Positions 52,931 to 63,134 of a stretch of DNA of 64,000 bases are shown here, piece by piece. Position 1 is the first letter of the stretch. Every line of letters begins with the position of its first letter. The position numbers and the translations under genes are program-made. Origin of the DNA: Algoriphagus aquaeductus (GTDB lineage: Bacteria; Bacteroidota; Bacteroidia; Cytophagales; Cyclobacteriaceae). The stretch is from positions 1 through 64,000 of the forward strand of contig NZ_QKTX01000004.1 of the NCBI RefSeq assembly GCF_003253485.1, written 5' to 3'. A model generated the notes under the pieces. The model saw only the letters and a program-made list of their open reading frames with translations. It was not told the DNA's origin and did not search any database.

Positions 52931-53941
52931 TTATTTGTTTTCTCCTTTTCCTGGATTTTGTTCCTTGGTATTCTTATCCGAATTGGCGATCGAATCTCGC
53001 ATTGAGGTATCCGATTTGATGTTTTCCATTTTATAATAATCCATCACGCCAAGCTGACCACTTCGGAATGCCTCAGCAATTGCCTTGGGAACTTCTGCTT
53101 CTGCTTCAATTACTTTAGCTCTCATTTCCACATTTCTGGCTTTCATTTCCTGCTCCAAGGCTACCGCCATCGCACGTCTTTCTTCAGCTTTTGCCTCTGC
53201 CACTTTCAAATCCGCAGAAGCTTGATCGATTTGAAGTTTTGCGCCAATATTGGTACCCACATCTATATCAGCGATATCAATGGAGAGGATTTCGAAGGCA
53301 GTCCCAGCATCCAATCCTCTTTGAAGAACCAGTTTGGAAATTTTGTCGGGGTTTTCCAACACTGTTTTATGATTTGATGAAGAACCAATAGACGTCACGA
53401 TTCCTTCCCCTACACGAGCTAAAATCGTCTCCTCTCCGGCCCCACCCACCAGTTGAGCAATGTTTGCTCTAACCGTAACTCTCGCTTTTGCAATCAATTG
53501 AATCCCATCTGCAGCCACTGCTGCCACATTTGGCGTGTTGATCACTTTGGGATTTACCGAAATTTGTACCGCCTCAAACACATCCCGTCCGGCGAGATCA
53601 ATGGCGGTAGCCTGCTTGAAAGTCAGGCTGATGTTTGCTTTATCTGCTGAAATCAAAGCCCGGATGACCGCCGGAACGTTGCCCCCTGCCAGGTAATGTG
53701 TCTCCAAATCATTGGTGGTCAATTGAAGTCCTGCCTTGGTAGCGGTGATCATCGAGTTGACAATGACACTTGGTGGGACTTTTCGAATCCGCATCCCGAT
53801 CAATTCACCAATTCCCACCCGGACATTGGCAAATTGTGCGGTAATCCAGAGATTGACCGGTACGAAATATAAAAAGATGAATAATAGGACTATGCCCGCA
53901 AAGGCGGCTACTAATACGAACAATGAGCTGTCTGCTTCCAT
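52931..53941 (-). CDS. floA: flotillin-like protein FloA
   Basis: 336 residues, the usual length of FloA (YqfA/UPF0365). An N-terminal membrane segment (about 7-29) is followed by the SPFH-like domain: [45 protein letters not shown] and [15 protein letters not shown] are family segments. The C-terminal part is a coiled coil rich in Ala/Glu ([19 protein letters not shown]). FloA organises functional membrane microdomains. It is cotranscribed with nfeD, whose stop is 2 bases away. Confidence 0.94.
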   Translation of the reverse strand: MEADSSLFVLVAAFAGIVLLFIFLYFVPVNLWITAQFANVRVGIGELIGMRIRKVPPSVIVNSMITATKAGLQLTTNDLETHYLAGGNVPAVIRALISADKANISLTFKQATAIDLAGRDVFEAVQISVNPKVINTPNVAAVAADGIQLIAKARVTVRANIAQLVGGAGEETILARVGEGIVTSIGSSSNHKTVLENPDKISKLVLQRGLDAGTAFEILSIDIADIDVGTNIGAKLQIDQASADLKVAEAKAEERRAMAVALEQEMKARNVEMRAKVIEAEAEVPKAIAEAFRSGQLGVMDYYKMENIKSDTSMRDSIANSDKNTKEQNPGKGENK

Positions 53942-53943
53942 AT

Positions 53944-54402
53944 TTATTTTACTATGATTTTATTATTTTCAATTTTTATGATTTCTACCGATTTCCCTAC
54001 TTCGATGAAACCTGATTCTGATTTGACTTCATAGAGTTCTTCTCCAAAGGCGACTTTTCCGAAAGGTTTGATGTCCGAAATGGCTATCCCTGTCATGCCG
54101 GGACTTAATCCATTCGTTCTTCCATCAAACGCTCCCCCGGTCAGAGAAGATTTCAGCGAAAACCGGTTCCAAACCCCCGAACTGAATCCATACCAGACAG
54201 CTGCCATGTTGAAGACCACAGCCAGTCCGGTAATCCAAAGGGCAATTGTGTAATCAAAAGTCAAAAACGCATACGCCACTCCGGCCAAACTCACCAGAAA
54301 TCCCAAGATTCCTACCACTGTCGTGCCCGGTATAAACAGGATTTCAACCAGCAAAAGAACCAGTCCTGTTAATAGCAGACTACTTAGAATCAATATCTCC
54401 AT
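53944..54402 (-). CDS. NfeD-family membrane protein
   Basis: 152 residues with three membrane helices in the first 80 residues ([18 protein letters not shown] at the start) and a C-terminal OB-fold domain (about 90-152: [25 protein letters not shown]). Short NfeD proteins are partners of flotillin/stomatin proteins; here floA follows after 2 bases, which is the conserved arrangement. Confidence 0.92.
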   Translation of the reverse strand: MEILILSSLLLTGLVLLLVEILFIPGTTVVGILGFLVSLAGVAYAFLTFDYTIALWITGLAVVFNMAAVWYGFSSGVWNRFSLKSSLTGGAFDGRTNGLSPGMTGIAISDIKPFGKVAFGEELYEVKSESGFIEVGKSVEIIKIENNKIIVK

Positions 54403-54464
54403 AGATTAGCGAGTGAAGTTGGTCCAAAATACAAGAATAAGCCGAATACTTGGCTTAGGAATAT

Positions 54465-54492
54465 AAAAAAACCCGGATAAATCCGGGCTTTG
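54465..54492 (-). terminator. terminator of proS
   Basis: CCCGGA (54472-54477) with TCCGGG (54482-54487). On the minus strand it is followed by a T-tract (A-run 54465-54471). Confidence 0.75.
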
Positions 54493-54494
54493 GT

Positions 54495-55976
54495 TTAATA
54501 AGCTTTCGCGAAAAGCACCCTGCCGTTTGAAGGCTTGCCTGTGAGGACGCAAGCACCGACTTCTTCTTTTCGATCCAAAGGAATACAACGGATGGTTGCT
54601 TTGGAAAGCTCTTTGATTTTTTCCTCAGTTTCGGTTGTCCCATCCCAATGGGCAGAGACAAACCCTCCTTTATTTTCCAACACCTCAATAAATTCTTCCC
54701 AAGAATTCACTTCTGTGGTTTTTTCGATTCTAAAATCGTTTGCTTTCTTGTAAATGTTAGCCTGAATATCCTCCAAAAGCCCTCCAATTTTTTCAACCAA
54801 AGACATCTCGGCAAGGACAAACGACTCTTTGGTCAAGGTATCTCTACGGGCAATTTCAATTGTTCCATTTTCCAGATCCCTTGGCCCCATCGCAATTCTC
54901 ACCGGAACCCCTTTGAGCTCGTATTCGGCAAATTTCCAACCTGGCTTTTGAGTATCCCGATCGTCATATTTCACAGAAATCCCTGCCTTTCTCAGTTGGG
55001 ACATGATCTCTTTTGCTTTCACGGAAATCGCTTCCAATTCAGCCTCTCCCCTGTAAATAGGTACAATCACCACTTGATGAGGAGCTAGTTTGGGAGGTAA
55101 AACCAACCCATTATCATCTGAATGGGCCATAATCAAAGCACCCATTAATCGGGTACTTACTCCCCATGAAGTACCCCAAACATAATCAAGACCTCCTTCT
55201 TTAGTGGCAAATTTCACATCAAAGGCTTTAGCGAAATTTTGACCCAAAAAGTGGGAAGTCCCGGCCTGCAAGGCCTTTCCATCCTGCATCATGGCTTCTA
55301 TGCAAAATGTCTCATCTGCCCCGGCAAAACGCTCATTCTCAGTTTTTCGGCCTTTTACCACAGGTAGAGCCATAAATTCCTCAGCGAACTGCGCATACAC
55401 ATTCATCATCTGGACAGTTTCATCCATCGCCTCTTTGGCCGATGCGTGTGCAGTATGTCCTTCCTGCCACAAAAATTCAGCAGTGCGGAGAAAAAGCCGG
55501 GTCCGCATTTCCCACCGCACCACGTTGGCCCATTGGTTCACCAACAAAGGCAGGTCCCGGTAGGATTGAATCCAATTTTTATACGTGCTCCAGATTACTG
55601 TTTCGGAGGTCGGCCTCACGATGAGCTCCTCCTCGAGTTTGGCTTCGGGATCTACTATGACTCCTGAACCATCCTCTGCATTTTTAAGGCGGTAATGGGT
55701 CACTACCGCGCATTCTTTGGCAAAGCCCTCGACGTGACTGGCTTCCTTGCTCAGGTAGGATTTTGGAATAAAGAGAGGAAAATAAGCATTGGTATGGCCA
55801 GTCTCTTTAAACATCCTGTCCAATTCTGCCTGCATTTTTTCCCAAATGGAATAACCATAGGGCTTGATCACCATACAGCCTCTCACCGCGGAGTTTTCAG
55901 CCAAATCGGCTCTTTTCACCAATTCATTATACCAGAGAGAATAATCTTCACTACGCTTTGGAAGTCCTTTACTCAT
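54495..55976 (-). CDS. proS: prolyl-tRNA synthetase, archaeal/eukaryote-type
   Basis: 493 residues. This class II synthetase has the short architecture without the bacterial editing insert: motif 2 region [24 protein letters not shown] (in parts, about 155-178), motif 3 near [19 protein letters not shown], then an anticodon-binding domain and a C-terminal zinc-binding-like extension with remaining Cys residues. It charges tRNA-Pro. This ProS class is normal in Bacteroidota. It stands alone on the minus strand. Confidence 0.95.
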   Translation of the reverse strand: MSKGLPKRSEDYSLWYNELVKRADLAENSAVRGCMVIKPYGYSIWEKMQAELDRMFKETGHTNAYFPLFIPKSYLSKEASHVEGFAKECAVVTHYRLKNAEDGSGVIVDPEAKLEEELIVRPTSETVIWSTYKNWIQSYRDLPLLVNQWANVVRWEMRTRLFLRTAEFLWQEGHTAHASAKEAMDETVQMMNVYAQFAEEFMALPVVKGRKTENERFAGADETFCIEAMMQDGKALQAGTSHFLGQNFAKAFDVKFATKEGGLDYVWGTSWGVSTRLMGALIMAHSDDNGLVLPPKLAPHQVVIVPIYRGEAELEAISVKAKEIMSQLRKAGISVKYDDRDTQKPGWKFAEYELKGVPVRIAMGPRDLENGTIEIARRDTLTKESFVLAEMSLVEKIGGLLEDIQANIYKKANDFRIEKTTEVNSWEEFIEVLENKGGFVSAHWDGTTETEEKIKELSKATIRCIPLDRKEEVGACVLTGKPSNGRVLFAKAY

Positions 55977-56095
55977 AGAGTTGTTATCTATTAAAATGTG
56001 CTTATTTTTGCTTAATTAGGGTCGGCAAATATAATCCAAAAAGCACAACCTGAGGGTTATCGTCCCGTATAAGAAAGCAACAATCTACTTCAATT

Positions 56096-57496
56096 ATGAA
56101 GAAAATATCAATTATCCCCGCTTCAGTTCTCTTAGGATCATTAGTCATCGCATCGTGCAGCACCAATAAAATGGCGATGAACAGCGCAGATGACAACCTT
56201 TACTTTATGGCATCTGATGTGAAAATTGCCACGCAATATGCAGTTGCCAATAATAACCCTTCCACATTCCAAAATCTGACTCAAGATCAGACCGTGTCTC
56301 AAGAAAATTTCAGTTCCAGAAATGTGAATCCTGAATATATCTCCAGATATGGTCAGTCTACGACTCAGAGTGGTGACGAGGTGGTTTATTTCGATGATAC
56401 TCAAGATCAAGTTGCCCAAACTCAGCCTAATATTGATGTTTACAACAGTTTCTCTGTAAACAACTTCAATTCCGGATGGGGAAATTCCGCCTTTAATTTT
56501 GGAATGGGCATGGGCTTCGGAATGAATCCTTTCGGTATGGGTTTTTATGATCCATTCTTCAATCCTTTCTGGGGATTCAGGCCAGGGTTTAACGTCGGAC
56601 TCAACTTTGGCTGGGGAAGACCTTTTTACCGCCCAATGTGGGGAATGGGTATGGGAATGGGATTTGGAGGCTTCTATGATCCTTTCTGGGGAGGTGGATT
56701 CTATGACCCTTTCTGGGGTAGAGGTTTCATGGGATCTCCTTGGGGATGGGGTAGACCTGTATATGCCTACTCACCGGTATTTGTATTACCCGGAGGAGAA
56801 AATGGGGGCAGAAGGATAGCATCCGGTGCAAGACCTACCAGAGGTTCTGCTCTTACTTCAGGTTCACCTTCTATGGGACAGGCAGGAGTAATGCCAAGCA
56901 CAGCGAGAGCACAAGCCCGGGCTAATGCCTCAAATAATGGAACAGCCGGAACTTCTACCCGAAGCTTGGTATCATCTGAAAGTGCAAGGGGAGCAAGCAG
57001 AGATTTTAGCAGTTCTCAAAATGATTACTATAATTCAGGAAGAAGCAGAGTTGCCACGACAACCAGAAATATGAATTCGGCAGCAGCAGATCGGGGATCA
57101 TTATCAGGTAGCAGAGGTTCTGCAGTACCAAGTGCAAGACCAATGGTAACTTCTCCTTCTAATACAAGAACTTACAGTTCACCATCTAGAGGTGGTACCT
57201 CTTCAGGATTTGATCGAGCTACCAGTCCTTCCTACAACAGATCAACAGCACCATCATATAACAGATCAACAGCACCGTCATACAATCGAGTTGGAGGTGG
57301 TTCATCATCTCCGTCTTACAACAGATCCGTGACGCCAAGCAGATCAAACAACTCTTCAACCTTCAGTGCTCCAACTAGATCGAGCACGATTGGAGGGGGC
57401 AGTAGCTATTCTGCACCTAGCAGAAGCTCTGGCGGTTCAGTTGGGTCCTCAGGAGGTGGAGCTTCCGGAGGTTCCAGAGGAGGAAGGGGGAATTAA
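56096..57496 (+). CDS. low-complexity Gly/Met/Phe- and Ser/Arg-rich lipoprotein
   Basis: 466 residues. The lipobox ends SLVIASC (Cys21). Residues about 130-235 are rich in Gly, Met, Phe, Trp and Asn with recurrent GMGMGFG and FYDPFWG units. The C-terminal 220 residues are Ser/Arg/Tyr-rich and contain short tandem repeats (SPSYNRSTAPSYNRSTAPSY at about 379-398). Such composition suggests a disordered or aggregating surface lipoprotein. No family is recognised. It precedes the barrel gene in the same direction. Confidence 0.75.
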   Translation: MKKISIIPASVLLGSLVIASCSTNKMAMNSADDNLYFMASDVKIATQYAVANNNPSTFQNLTQDQTVSQENFSSRNVNPEYISRYGQSTTQSGDEVVYFDDTQDQVAQTQPNIDVYNSFSVNNFNSGWGNSAFNFGMGMGFGMNPFGMGFYDPFFNPFWGFRPGFNVGLNFGWGRPFYRPMWGMGMGMGFGGFYDPFWGGGFYDPFWGRGFMGSPWGWGRPVYAYSPVFVLPGGENGGRRIASGARPTRGSALTSGSPSMGQAGVMPSTARAQARANASNNGTAGTSTRSLVSSESARGASRDFSSSQNDYYNSGRSRVATTTRNMNSAAADRGSLSGSRGSAVPSARPMVTSPSNTRTYSSPSRGGTSSGFDRATSPSYNRSTAPSYNRSTAPSYNRVGGGSSSPSYNRSVTPSRSNNSSTFSAPTRSSTIGGGSSYSAPSRSSGGSVGSSGGGASGGSRGGRGN

Positions 57497-57576
57497 TTCC
57501 CCCCTTTTTTTTGCGCTTTTTTTATCCGCCCCAAGTCTTTCCTTCGTTTATTCCCTATAATCAACTATCATTTATA

Positions 57577-59091
57577 ATGAAGAAATTTTCTTCTTTATCG
57601 CTCGTTTTCCTCATTTCAGCAAGTGTATCCCTCGCTCAAAGTGGATATTTTGAGGACGCTTACAGGTTCAGCCGCACTGTACCGGCTGGTTCGGCAAGAA
57701 TAATCGGCGTGGGTGGTACTCAATGGTCCCTAGGAGGAGATGTATCCAATATTGCAGGCAACCCGGCAGGCTTAGGTTTTTTCAGAAAATCAGAGGCAAG
57801 TCTTTCCCTGGGATATAATAATTGGAATGTAGAGACCCTTTATCTCGACCAATCAAAAAGCTACAGCACTACTAATTTCTCCCTGCCAAACCTGAGTTAT
57901 GTGGGAGCGAATCCAAAAAGTGCGATGGAAACTAAACCATTTAAAGGTGGTGCTTGGGGATTCAGCTTTCAGAGGATAGCTAATTTCAATACTGAATTTG
58001 GTTATTTCTCCAATGAAATTGGCGAGAGCTCGATCATTGACTTTTACATTCAGGATGCTTTTGGAATTCCTGAAAGTCAAATTGAGAATCGCGGATTAAC
58101 AGGTTTGGCTTATCAAACCTACCAAATCAATCCAATCACCGAAGATTCGGAAGGCAGACCTATTGCCAATCCCAACTCCTATGATTCTTTTGTTTTAGGT
58201 TTTCCTTTCCAGGATGAGAATGTGAGACAGGAAGGAGGCGCAAATCAAGTTTCATTTGGTTATGGAGCCAATTTCAATCATAAATTATTTGTGGGTGGAA
58301 GCGTGGGGATAAGGACACTTAACTTTTCATCTTTTAAAGTATACAATGAGGAATTCTCGGATCAACCACTTTCCACCTCTTCCCTTCGGGAAAGTCTGTT
58401 TATCAACGGTACGGGAGTGAATGTGAATTTAGGATTGATCTACAAACCTATCGATCACCTCAACTTAGGTTTTGTCTTTCAATCCCCTACCTGGTTTGCT
58501 TTAAGTGAAGAATACGAGGCTGGCCTGACAGCCAATTACAACAACTACTATTTCGAGCCTGAAGATGTGACGTTGGGGAGAGAAGAAGCATTGACCGATG
58601 TCATCATCAGCAGCTACGGACTGAATACCCCCCTTAAAATCGGAGGCGGAGCCACGTATTTCTTTGGGAAATACGGCTTTATTTCAGCCGATGTAGATTG
58701 GGTTGATTACAGTACTGCAAGGATCAATTCCAATGATTTTGACGAGGGTCCCGACAACCAAGTCATCCGAAACATTTACACCAGTACAATCAATTACCGA
58801 TTGGGAGGAGAGGCTAGATTGAACAATTTTAGATTTCGGGCAGGATATTCCTTTTTAGGAGATCCATTCGGCAATTCCAACGGATTTGATCAGAGCACAC
58901 AAATTCTCTCCGGAGGAGTAGGGGTACGATTGAATTCCTTTTCGCTTGACTTTTCCCTCGTCAATCAAAACTTCAGCTCATTGTATAGAAGCTATCAGGT
59001 TTTGGATGACAACGGATTGAATTATGGGCCCGTGACGGAGGTGAAAAATTCTCTGACCTCCGGAATAATCACTTTGGGAATCAACTTTTAA
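57577..59091 (+). CDS. outer-membrane beta-barrel protein (OmpP1/FadL-like)
   Basis: 504 residues from the ATG at 57577; the longer frame from 57511 lacks a credible start. A signal peptide ends SVSLAQ. The mature N-terminus YRFSRTVPAGSARIIGVGGTQWSLGGDVSNIAGNPAGL (in parts) matches FadL/OmpP1-type proteins, which form a 14-strand outer-membrane barrel for hydrophobic compounds. Alternating strand patterns run to the C-terminal aromatic-ending GIITLGINF. It overlaps the end of aroK by 11 bases on the opposite strand. Confidence 0.85.
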   Translation: MKKFSSLSLVFLISASVSLAQSGYFEDAYRFSRTVPAGSARIIGVGGTQWSLGGDVSNIAGNPAGLGFFRKSEASLSLGYNNWNVETLYLDQSKSYSTTNFSLPNLSYVGANPKSAMETKPFKGGAWGFSFQRIANFNTEFGYFSNEIGESSIIDFYIQDAFGIPESQIENRGLTGLAYQTYQINPITEDSEGRPIANPNSYDSFVLGFPFQDENVRQEGGANQVSFGYGANFNHKLFVGGSVGIRTLNFSSFKVYNEEFSDQPLSTSSLRESLFINGTGVNVNLGLIYKPIDHLNLGFVFQSPTWFALSEEYEAGLTANYNNYYFEPEDVTLGREEALTDVIISSYGLNTPLKIGGGATYFFGKYGFISADVDWVDYSTARINSNDFDEGPDNQVIRNIYTSTINYRLGGEARLNNFRFRAGYSFLGDPFGNSNGFDQSTQILSGGVGVRLNSFSLDFSLVNQNFSSLYRSYQVLDDNGLNYGPVTEVKNSLTSGIITLGINF

Positions 59092-59611
59092 GTAAGTTGA
59101 TCAACTCGTACATCAACAGCTCAGCGGAAAAGTCTTCCCCGCTGAGCTTTATTTTTGCCTGATTGTAAAAAGACTCTCTGCTTACCAACAAAGACTTTAA
59201 TTTCAGGGTAATCTCTCCTTGGTCAAGCCCTTGAAACATGGGTCTGTTCTGAACTTTTGAGGACTGGAGCCTTCTTGAAATCGATTCTAAAGGAACGTCC
59301 AGGTAGACTGAGATTGCCTTGGAATTGATCAATTCCATATTGTCATTGAAGCATGGCGCCCCTCCTCCTGAAGCCAAAACAAAGGGTTGATCACGATCCA
59401 AAAGCTCTTCTAAAGTCTTGGATTCCCACTCCCGAAATTTCCCTTCTCCATAAATTGAGAAGATTTCCGGAATCTTGTTTTGGTATTTTTCCTCAATCAC
59501 CTGATCCAAATCCAGATAGGGGAAACCCAGTTCCTGAGCTAACTGCCTTCCAAACGTACTTTTACCAGAACCTGGAAGCCCGACTAAAACGACTTTCAGA
59601 TTTTTGCTCAT
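59081..59611 (-). CDS. aroK: shikimate kinase
   Basis: 176 residues, normal for AroK. Walker A GLPGSGKST (11-19), Asp36 in LDLDQVIE, Arg60 in FREWE, GGG (82-84) and the RPMF lid segment near 121 are all present. It phosphorylates shikimate in aromatic amino acid synthesis. Its ATG overlaps the stop of the upstream MauE-like gene (ATGA). Confidence 0.95.
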   Translation of the reverse strand: MSKNLKVVLVGLPGSGKSTFGRQLAQELGFPYLDLDQVIEEKYQNKIPEIFSIYGEGKFREWESKTLEELLDRDQPFVLASGGGAPCFNDNMELINSKAISVYLDVPLESISRRLQSSKVQNRPMFQGLDQGEITLKLKSLLVSRESFYNQAKIKLSGEDFSAELLMYELINLLKS

Positions 59612-60705
59612 AGGAAAAAATCTAAAACATCGGTGGCCTCAGGAGTATTGTTGTGGTGATATTTCTCTAGGACTACCCCATCTTTCATGATCATGATTCC
59701 GGGATTGGCTCTCATGATGGTCTTTACCACTGTTGCATCCGCTTGGAGACCAATAATACTCCATCCGTTTTTATTCAAAAATGCATCAATTTCCTCTTGG
59801 GTTGCTGCCGCCATAAAAACCACATCGACGGGTGCACCTTCCATTGATTTTACCAAAGCATTGAGGTCACCCTGATTGGCTTCACTCATTTTGGACATAT
59901 TCGAACTCAGAATGATCACTTTATTTCCCTGGAAAAGAAACTCGGTTTGATCCCCTTCCTGATTCCATGCTGCAAAATCCGAAATCTTTGGAAGGGCCTC
60001 CGGATTTCTTAATACCATTTCCACAAATTCATATCCTTCCTCGGAAGGATATTTATCCAAATAAACGGTCTCCTCTCCCTTTTTCATGACATAGGTATAT
60101 TCCAAAGTAGCCGAAGGCTGCATATTGACGGGAATATTTACGCCCACTTTGTATGCTCTAAAATCAATGAACGGAAGATTTTGGATTGCCCATATCCCGA
60201 TTCCTGTAGAAATGACCAAGCTTGCAATTGCGGCCATACCGGCCCACCTGGGAGTTTCCTCGGGGAGTTCCGCTCTGAAGATGAAAAGAAAGGAAATCAT
60301 CACCAAGAGGATGATGTCTTTATAGAAAGATTCCCATGGGGTTAGTTTGATTGCATCCCCAAAACATCCACAATCGGTCACTTTGTTAAAATAAGCAGAA
60401 TAAAAAGTTAGGAAAGTAAAGAACAAAATCATCAGCGCCAGGGCCCACACAGTCTGCCTGAGTTTTACTCCCAAAATCAGCATAATCCCCAAGACTACTT
60501 CAGAAACGACCAACACCAAGGCGATATAAAGAGCAAAAGGCTTGAAATAATAAAAGAATCCGGCGATGTCATTGGAAAAAACATCAAAATACTCCTCCAG
60601 TTTGATCGCTGTACCCACCGGGTCATTGACCTTGATCAATCCTGAGAAAATAAAAAGGCCGCCTACCAAGATGCGCAGTACCCAAAGAATCCCTTGCTTG
60701 TTCAT
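59608..60705 (-). CDS. DoxX/MauE-like membrane protein with thioredoxin-like C-terminus
   Basis: 365 residues. The N-terminal half has four membrane helices and a MauE/DoxX pattern (RILVGGLFIFSGLIKVNDP) with a CGCF motif near 113 (TDCGCFGDA). The C-terminal half (about 225-365) looks thioredoxin-like (FLFQGNKVIILSSNMSKM, MIMKDGVVL) but lacks a CxxC active site. The family (BT_3928-like) is conserved in Bacteroidota and may take part in periplasmic thiol redox. It is coupled to aroK by ATGA overlap. Confidence 0.82.
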   Translation of the reverse strand: MNKQGILWVLRILVGGLFIFSGLIKVNDPVGTAIKLEEYFDVFSNDIAGFFYYFKPFALYIALVLVVSEVVLGIMLILGVKLRQTVWALALMILFFTFLTFYSAYFNKVTDCGCFGDAIKLTPWESFYKDIILLVMISFLFIFRAELPEETPRWAGMAAIASLVISTGIGIWAIQNLPFIDFRAYKVGVNIPVNMQPSATLEYTYVMKKGEETVYLDKYPSEEGYEFVEMVLRNPEALPKISDFAAWNQEGDQTEFLFQGNKVIILSSNMSKMSEANQGDLNALVKSMEGAPVDVVFMAAATQEEIDAFLNKNGWSIIGLQADATVVKTIMRANPGIMIMKDGVVLEKYHHNNTPEATDVLDFFL

Positions 60706-60762
60706 ATCTGTTATATTTTTTCTAAACTCACACCTATTTCTGAAATGAAGTTGAAGGCTGAT

Positions 60763-61398
60763 TTAATTACTGACGGCTTCGTGATACCCCAATTTGATCA
60801 GACAAAACACCGAATAGTTGATCATATCCTGATAGTTGGCCTCGATACCCTCTGACACGATCGTTTTACCTGAATTATCCTCGATCTGCTTGACCCGGAA
60901 AAGCTTCATCAGAATGATATCTGTCATCGAACTCACCCGCATGTCCCGCCAAGCTTCTCCGTAATCGTGGTTTTTATTTTCCAAAAGTGCTTTGGTATCT
61001 GCGGCCCATTGGTCATAAAGAGGCTCCAGCTCCCCAAACGGTATTTCCATTCGGTCATCCTCTTTCAGAGAAATTTGAATCAACGCGATCAGGCAATAAT
61101 TGATGATTCCAACAAATTCATCCACGATAGGATCATTCACTTTTTGACTGCCCTTTTCCTGAATTGAGCGAATCCGCTGGGCTTTGATAAAAATCTGATC
61201 TGTTATGGAAGGCAACCTTAGAATCCGCCAAGCTGTCCCATAGTCTAAGGTTTTCTTGCGGAATAAATCTTTACATCGGGCAATTACTTGCTTATATTCG
61301 TTGCTGGTTTGAGTCTCCAAAATCTTTTTATTTAATGCTTCCCGGATCACTTCCGTCTTCTTCGACCGAAGATAAATTATTTCCCCAAAAATATACAT
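60763..61398 (-). CDS. DUF1599 protein
   Basis: 211 residues composed of two tandem DUF1599 units: RKKTLDYGTAWRILRLPSITDQI (about 46-68) and NKNHDYGEAWRDMRVSSMTDIIL (about 142-164), each with the DYG.AWR and R.SS.TD motifs. Length is normal. The fold is related to MazG-like all-alpha NTP pyrophosphatases, so nucleotide hydrolysis is possible (inference). Its 5' end overlaps the divergent folP coding region by 64 bases. Confidence 0.85.
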   Translation of the reverse strand: MYIFGEIIYLRSKKTEVIREALNKKILETQTSNEYKQVIARCKDLFRKKTLDYGTAWRILRLPSITDQIFIKAQRIRSIQEKGSQKVNDPIVDEFVGIINYCLIALIQISLKEDDRMEIPFGELEPLYDQWAADTKALLENKNHDYGEAWRDMRVSSMTDIILMKLFRVKQIEDNSGKTIVSEGIEANYQDMINYSVFCLIKLGYHEAVSN

Positions 61399-62219
61399 TC
61401 CAAATCAAGGGAAGGGTTTATTCCTTGGACAAACCCAAGGTAATGGGAATTCTCAACCTAACCCCTGATTCCTTTTATGAAGGGAGCAGAGTCAGTCAGG
61501 AAGGAAAATTGATTTTAGAAACTGCCGAAAAAATGATTTCCGAAGGTGCTGACTTTCTGGATATCGGTGGTTACAGTACAAGACCGGGAGCTGTCGATAT
61601 CCCTGCGGAAGAGGAGATCCTCCGGGTGGCTCCAGCAATTGAACTCATTAAAAAAGAATTCCCGGAGATCCTGATTTCCATCGACACATTCAGGTCAGAG
61701 GTCGCTAAGGCAGCCATAGGCTCTGGAGCGGATGTGATCAACGACATCTCAGCCGGCGACCTTGACCCGGAGATGTTAAATACTGTATCGAAGTTGAAGG
61801 TACCCTACATTGCTATGCACATGAAAGGAACACCGCAAACCATGCAGAACTATTCGGGTTATTCCGATATGTTGCCGGAAATTTTGAAATATTTCGCGGA
61901 AAAATTGGACCAATTCAGAAAACTTGGCATCAAAGATGTAATTCTAGATCCAGGTTTTGGATTTGCTAAAACGAAAGAACAAAACTTTGATCTTTTACGT
62001 GATTTAAAGTGTTTCAAAGTCATGGGTTTCCCGCTTTTAATCGGTGTGTCGAGGAAATCAATGATTTACAAAACTCTGCAAATCAGTCCTTCTGAAGCCC
62101 TCAATGGAACCACTGCATTGAATATGTTTGCGTTATTGCAGGGTGCCAATATTTTAAGAGTACATGATGTAAAAGAAGCAAAAGAAACAGTCACACTATT
62201 CGAACAACTTTACCCTTGA
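61335..62219 (+). CDS. folP: dihydropteroate synthase
   Basis: 294 residues. It joins p-aminobenzoate to the pterin pyrophosphate in folate synthesis. Motifs: MGILNLTPDSFYEGS (37-51), DIGGYSTRPG (about 76-85), DTFRSEVAKAA, DPGFGFAKT (about 205) and GVSRKSM (about 233), plus the terminal RVHDV. The ATG at 61335 gives an N-terminus about 20 residues longer than needed; no better start is visible. The start region overlaps the divergent DUF1599 gene by 64 bases. The stop overlaps the TTG start of cdaA. Confidence 0.95.
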   Translation: MLPGSLPSSSTEDKLFPQKYTFQIKGRVYSLDKPKVMGILNLTPDSFYEGSRVSQEGKLILETAEKMISEGADFLDIGGYSTRPGAVDIPAEEEILRVAPAIELIKKEFPEILISIDTFRSEVAKAAIGSGADVINDISAGDLDPEMLNTVSKLKVPYIAMHMKGTPQTMQNYSGYSDMLPEILKYFAEKLDQFRKLGIKDVILDPGFGFAKTKEQNFDLLRDLKCFKVMGFPLLIGVSRKSMIYKTLQISPSEALNGTTALNMFALLQGANILRVHDVKEAKETVTLFEQLYP

Positions 62220-63091
62220 GCCTACTATTCAAAATAGGATTTTTAGATGTATCCATCGTCAATATGATCGATATTGCGTTGGTAGCGGCTTTATTGTATC
62301 AAGTGTACAAGCTTTTGAAGGGGAGTGTGGCGATCAAGATTTTCTTGGGCTTCCTATCCCTTTACCTGATTTACCTGTTGGTCAGGGCGGTAAGAATGGA
62401 ATTGCTTTCTGCGATTCTCGGACAATTCATGGGCGTGGGTGTGATTGCGGCCATCATCATTTTTGCACCGGAGATCCGCAAGTTTCTTCTGATCGTGGGT
62501 CGGTCTTCCATTTTCTCGGATGACAATGTCTGGAAGGATATTCTCTTTTTCTGGAGAAAAAAAGAAAACTCCGCCTTCAACATCTCTCCAATCATCGACG
62601 CCGCTAAAGTATTGGCGGGTTCAAATACAGGAGCACTCATTGTCATTTCAAGTACAGTTGAGCTGAAATTCTATGCTGAAAGTGGAGACATTCTGGATGC
62701 GGAGCTATCCAAAAGACTGTTGATCTCCATTTTCAATAAGTACAGTCCTCTCCATGACGGTGCGGTAATAATTCACAAAGGACGCATCAAAGCTGCCCGT
62801 TGTATCCTGCCAGTCACAGAGCGTGAAGTTCCGGCCCAATTCGGGCTTCGCCATCGCGCTGGAATCGGCATGTCAGAGGCTACAGATGCCCTGATTTTGG
62901 TCATCTCTGAAGAAACCGGGCAGATATCCATGGCAAAAAACGGAAAAGTACTGCACAACCTTTCCTTCCAGGAAGTCAGGGAAATCATCAATGATTACCT
63001 CAACAACGAGGATTTGGATGATCGCTTTGAAAATCTCTCCGAATACGATCTGAATAAAAAGAAAAAGCTGGCCATGACCAGCAAGTCTTAA
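62216..63091 (+). CDS. cdaA: diadenylate cyclase CdaA
   Basis: 291 residues from a TTG start in a TTGA overlap with folP. Three membrane helices in the first 90 residues are followed by the DAC domain: LHDGAVII (DGA motif) and GLRHRAGIG (RHR motif), the two signatures for c-di-AMP synthesis from two ATP. Length fits CdaA/DacA. The folP-cdaA pairing is common in Bacteroidota. c-di-AMP controls potassium and osmotic balance and cell-wall homeostasis in other bacteria. A terminator follows. Confidence 0.95.
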   Translation: MSLLFKIGFLDVSIVNMIDIALVAALLYQVYKLLKGSVAIKIFLGFLSLYLIYLLVRAVRMELLSAILGQFMGVGVIAAIIIFAPEIRKFLLIVGRSSIFSDDNVWKDILFFWRKKENSAFNISPIIDAAKVLAGSNTGALIVISSTVELKFYAESGDILDAELSKRLLISIFNKYSPLHDGAVIIHKGRIKAARCILPVTEREVPAQFGLRHRAGIGMSEATDALILVISEETGQISMAKNGKVLHNLSFQEVREIINDYLNNEDLDDRFENLSEYDLNKKKKLAMTSKS

Positions 63092-63097
63092 ATTAAT

Positions 63098-63126
63098 AAA
63101 GGCCGGATTTGAACTCCGGCCTTTTC
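63098..63126. terminator. bidirectional terminator between cdaA and kbl
   Basis: GGCCGGA (63101-63107) with TCCGGCC (63115-63121), flanked by A-run and T-run, serving the converging cdaA and kbl genes. Confidence 0.8.
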
Positions 63127-63134
63127 CATTTCTG

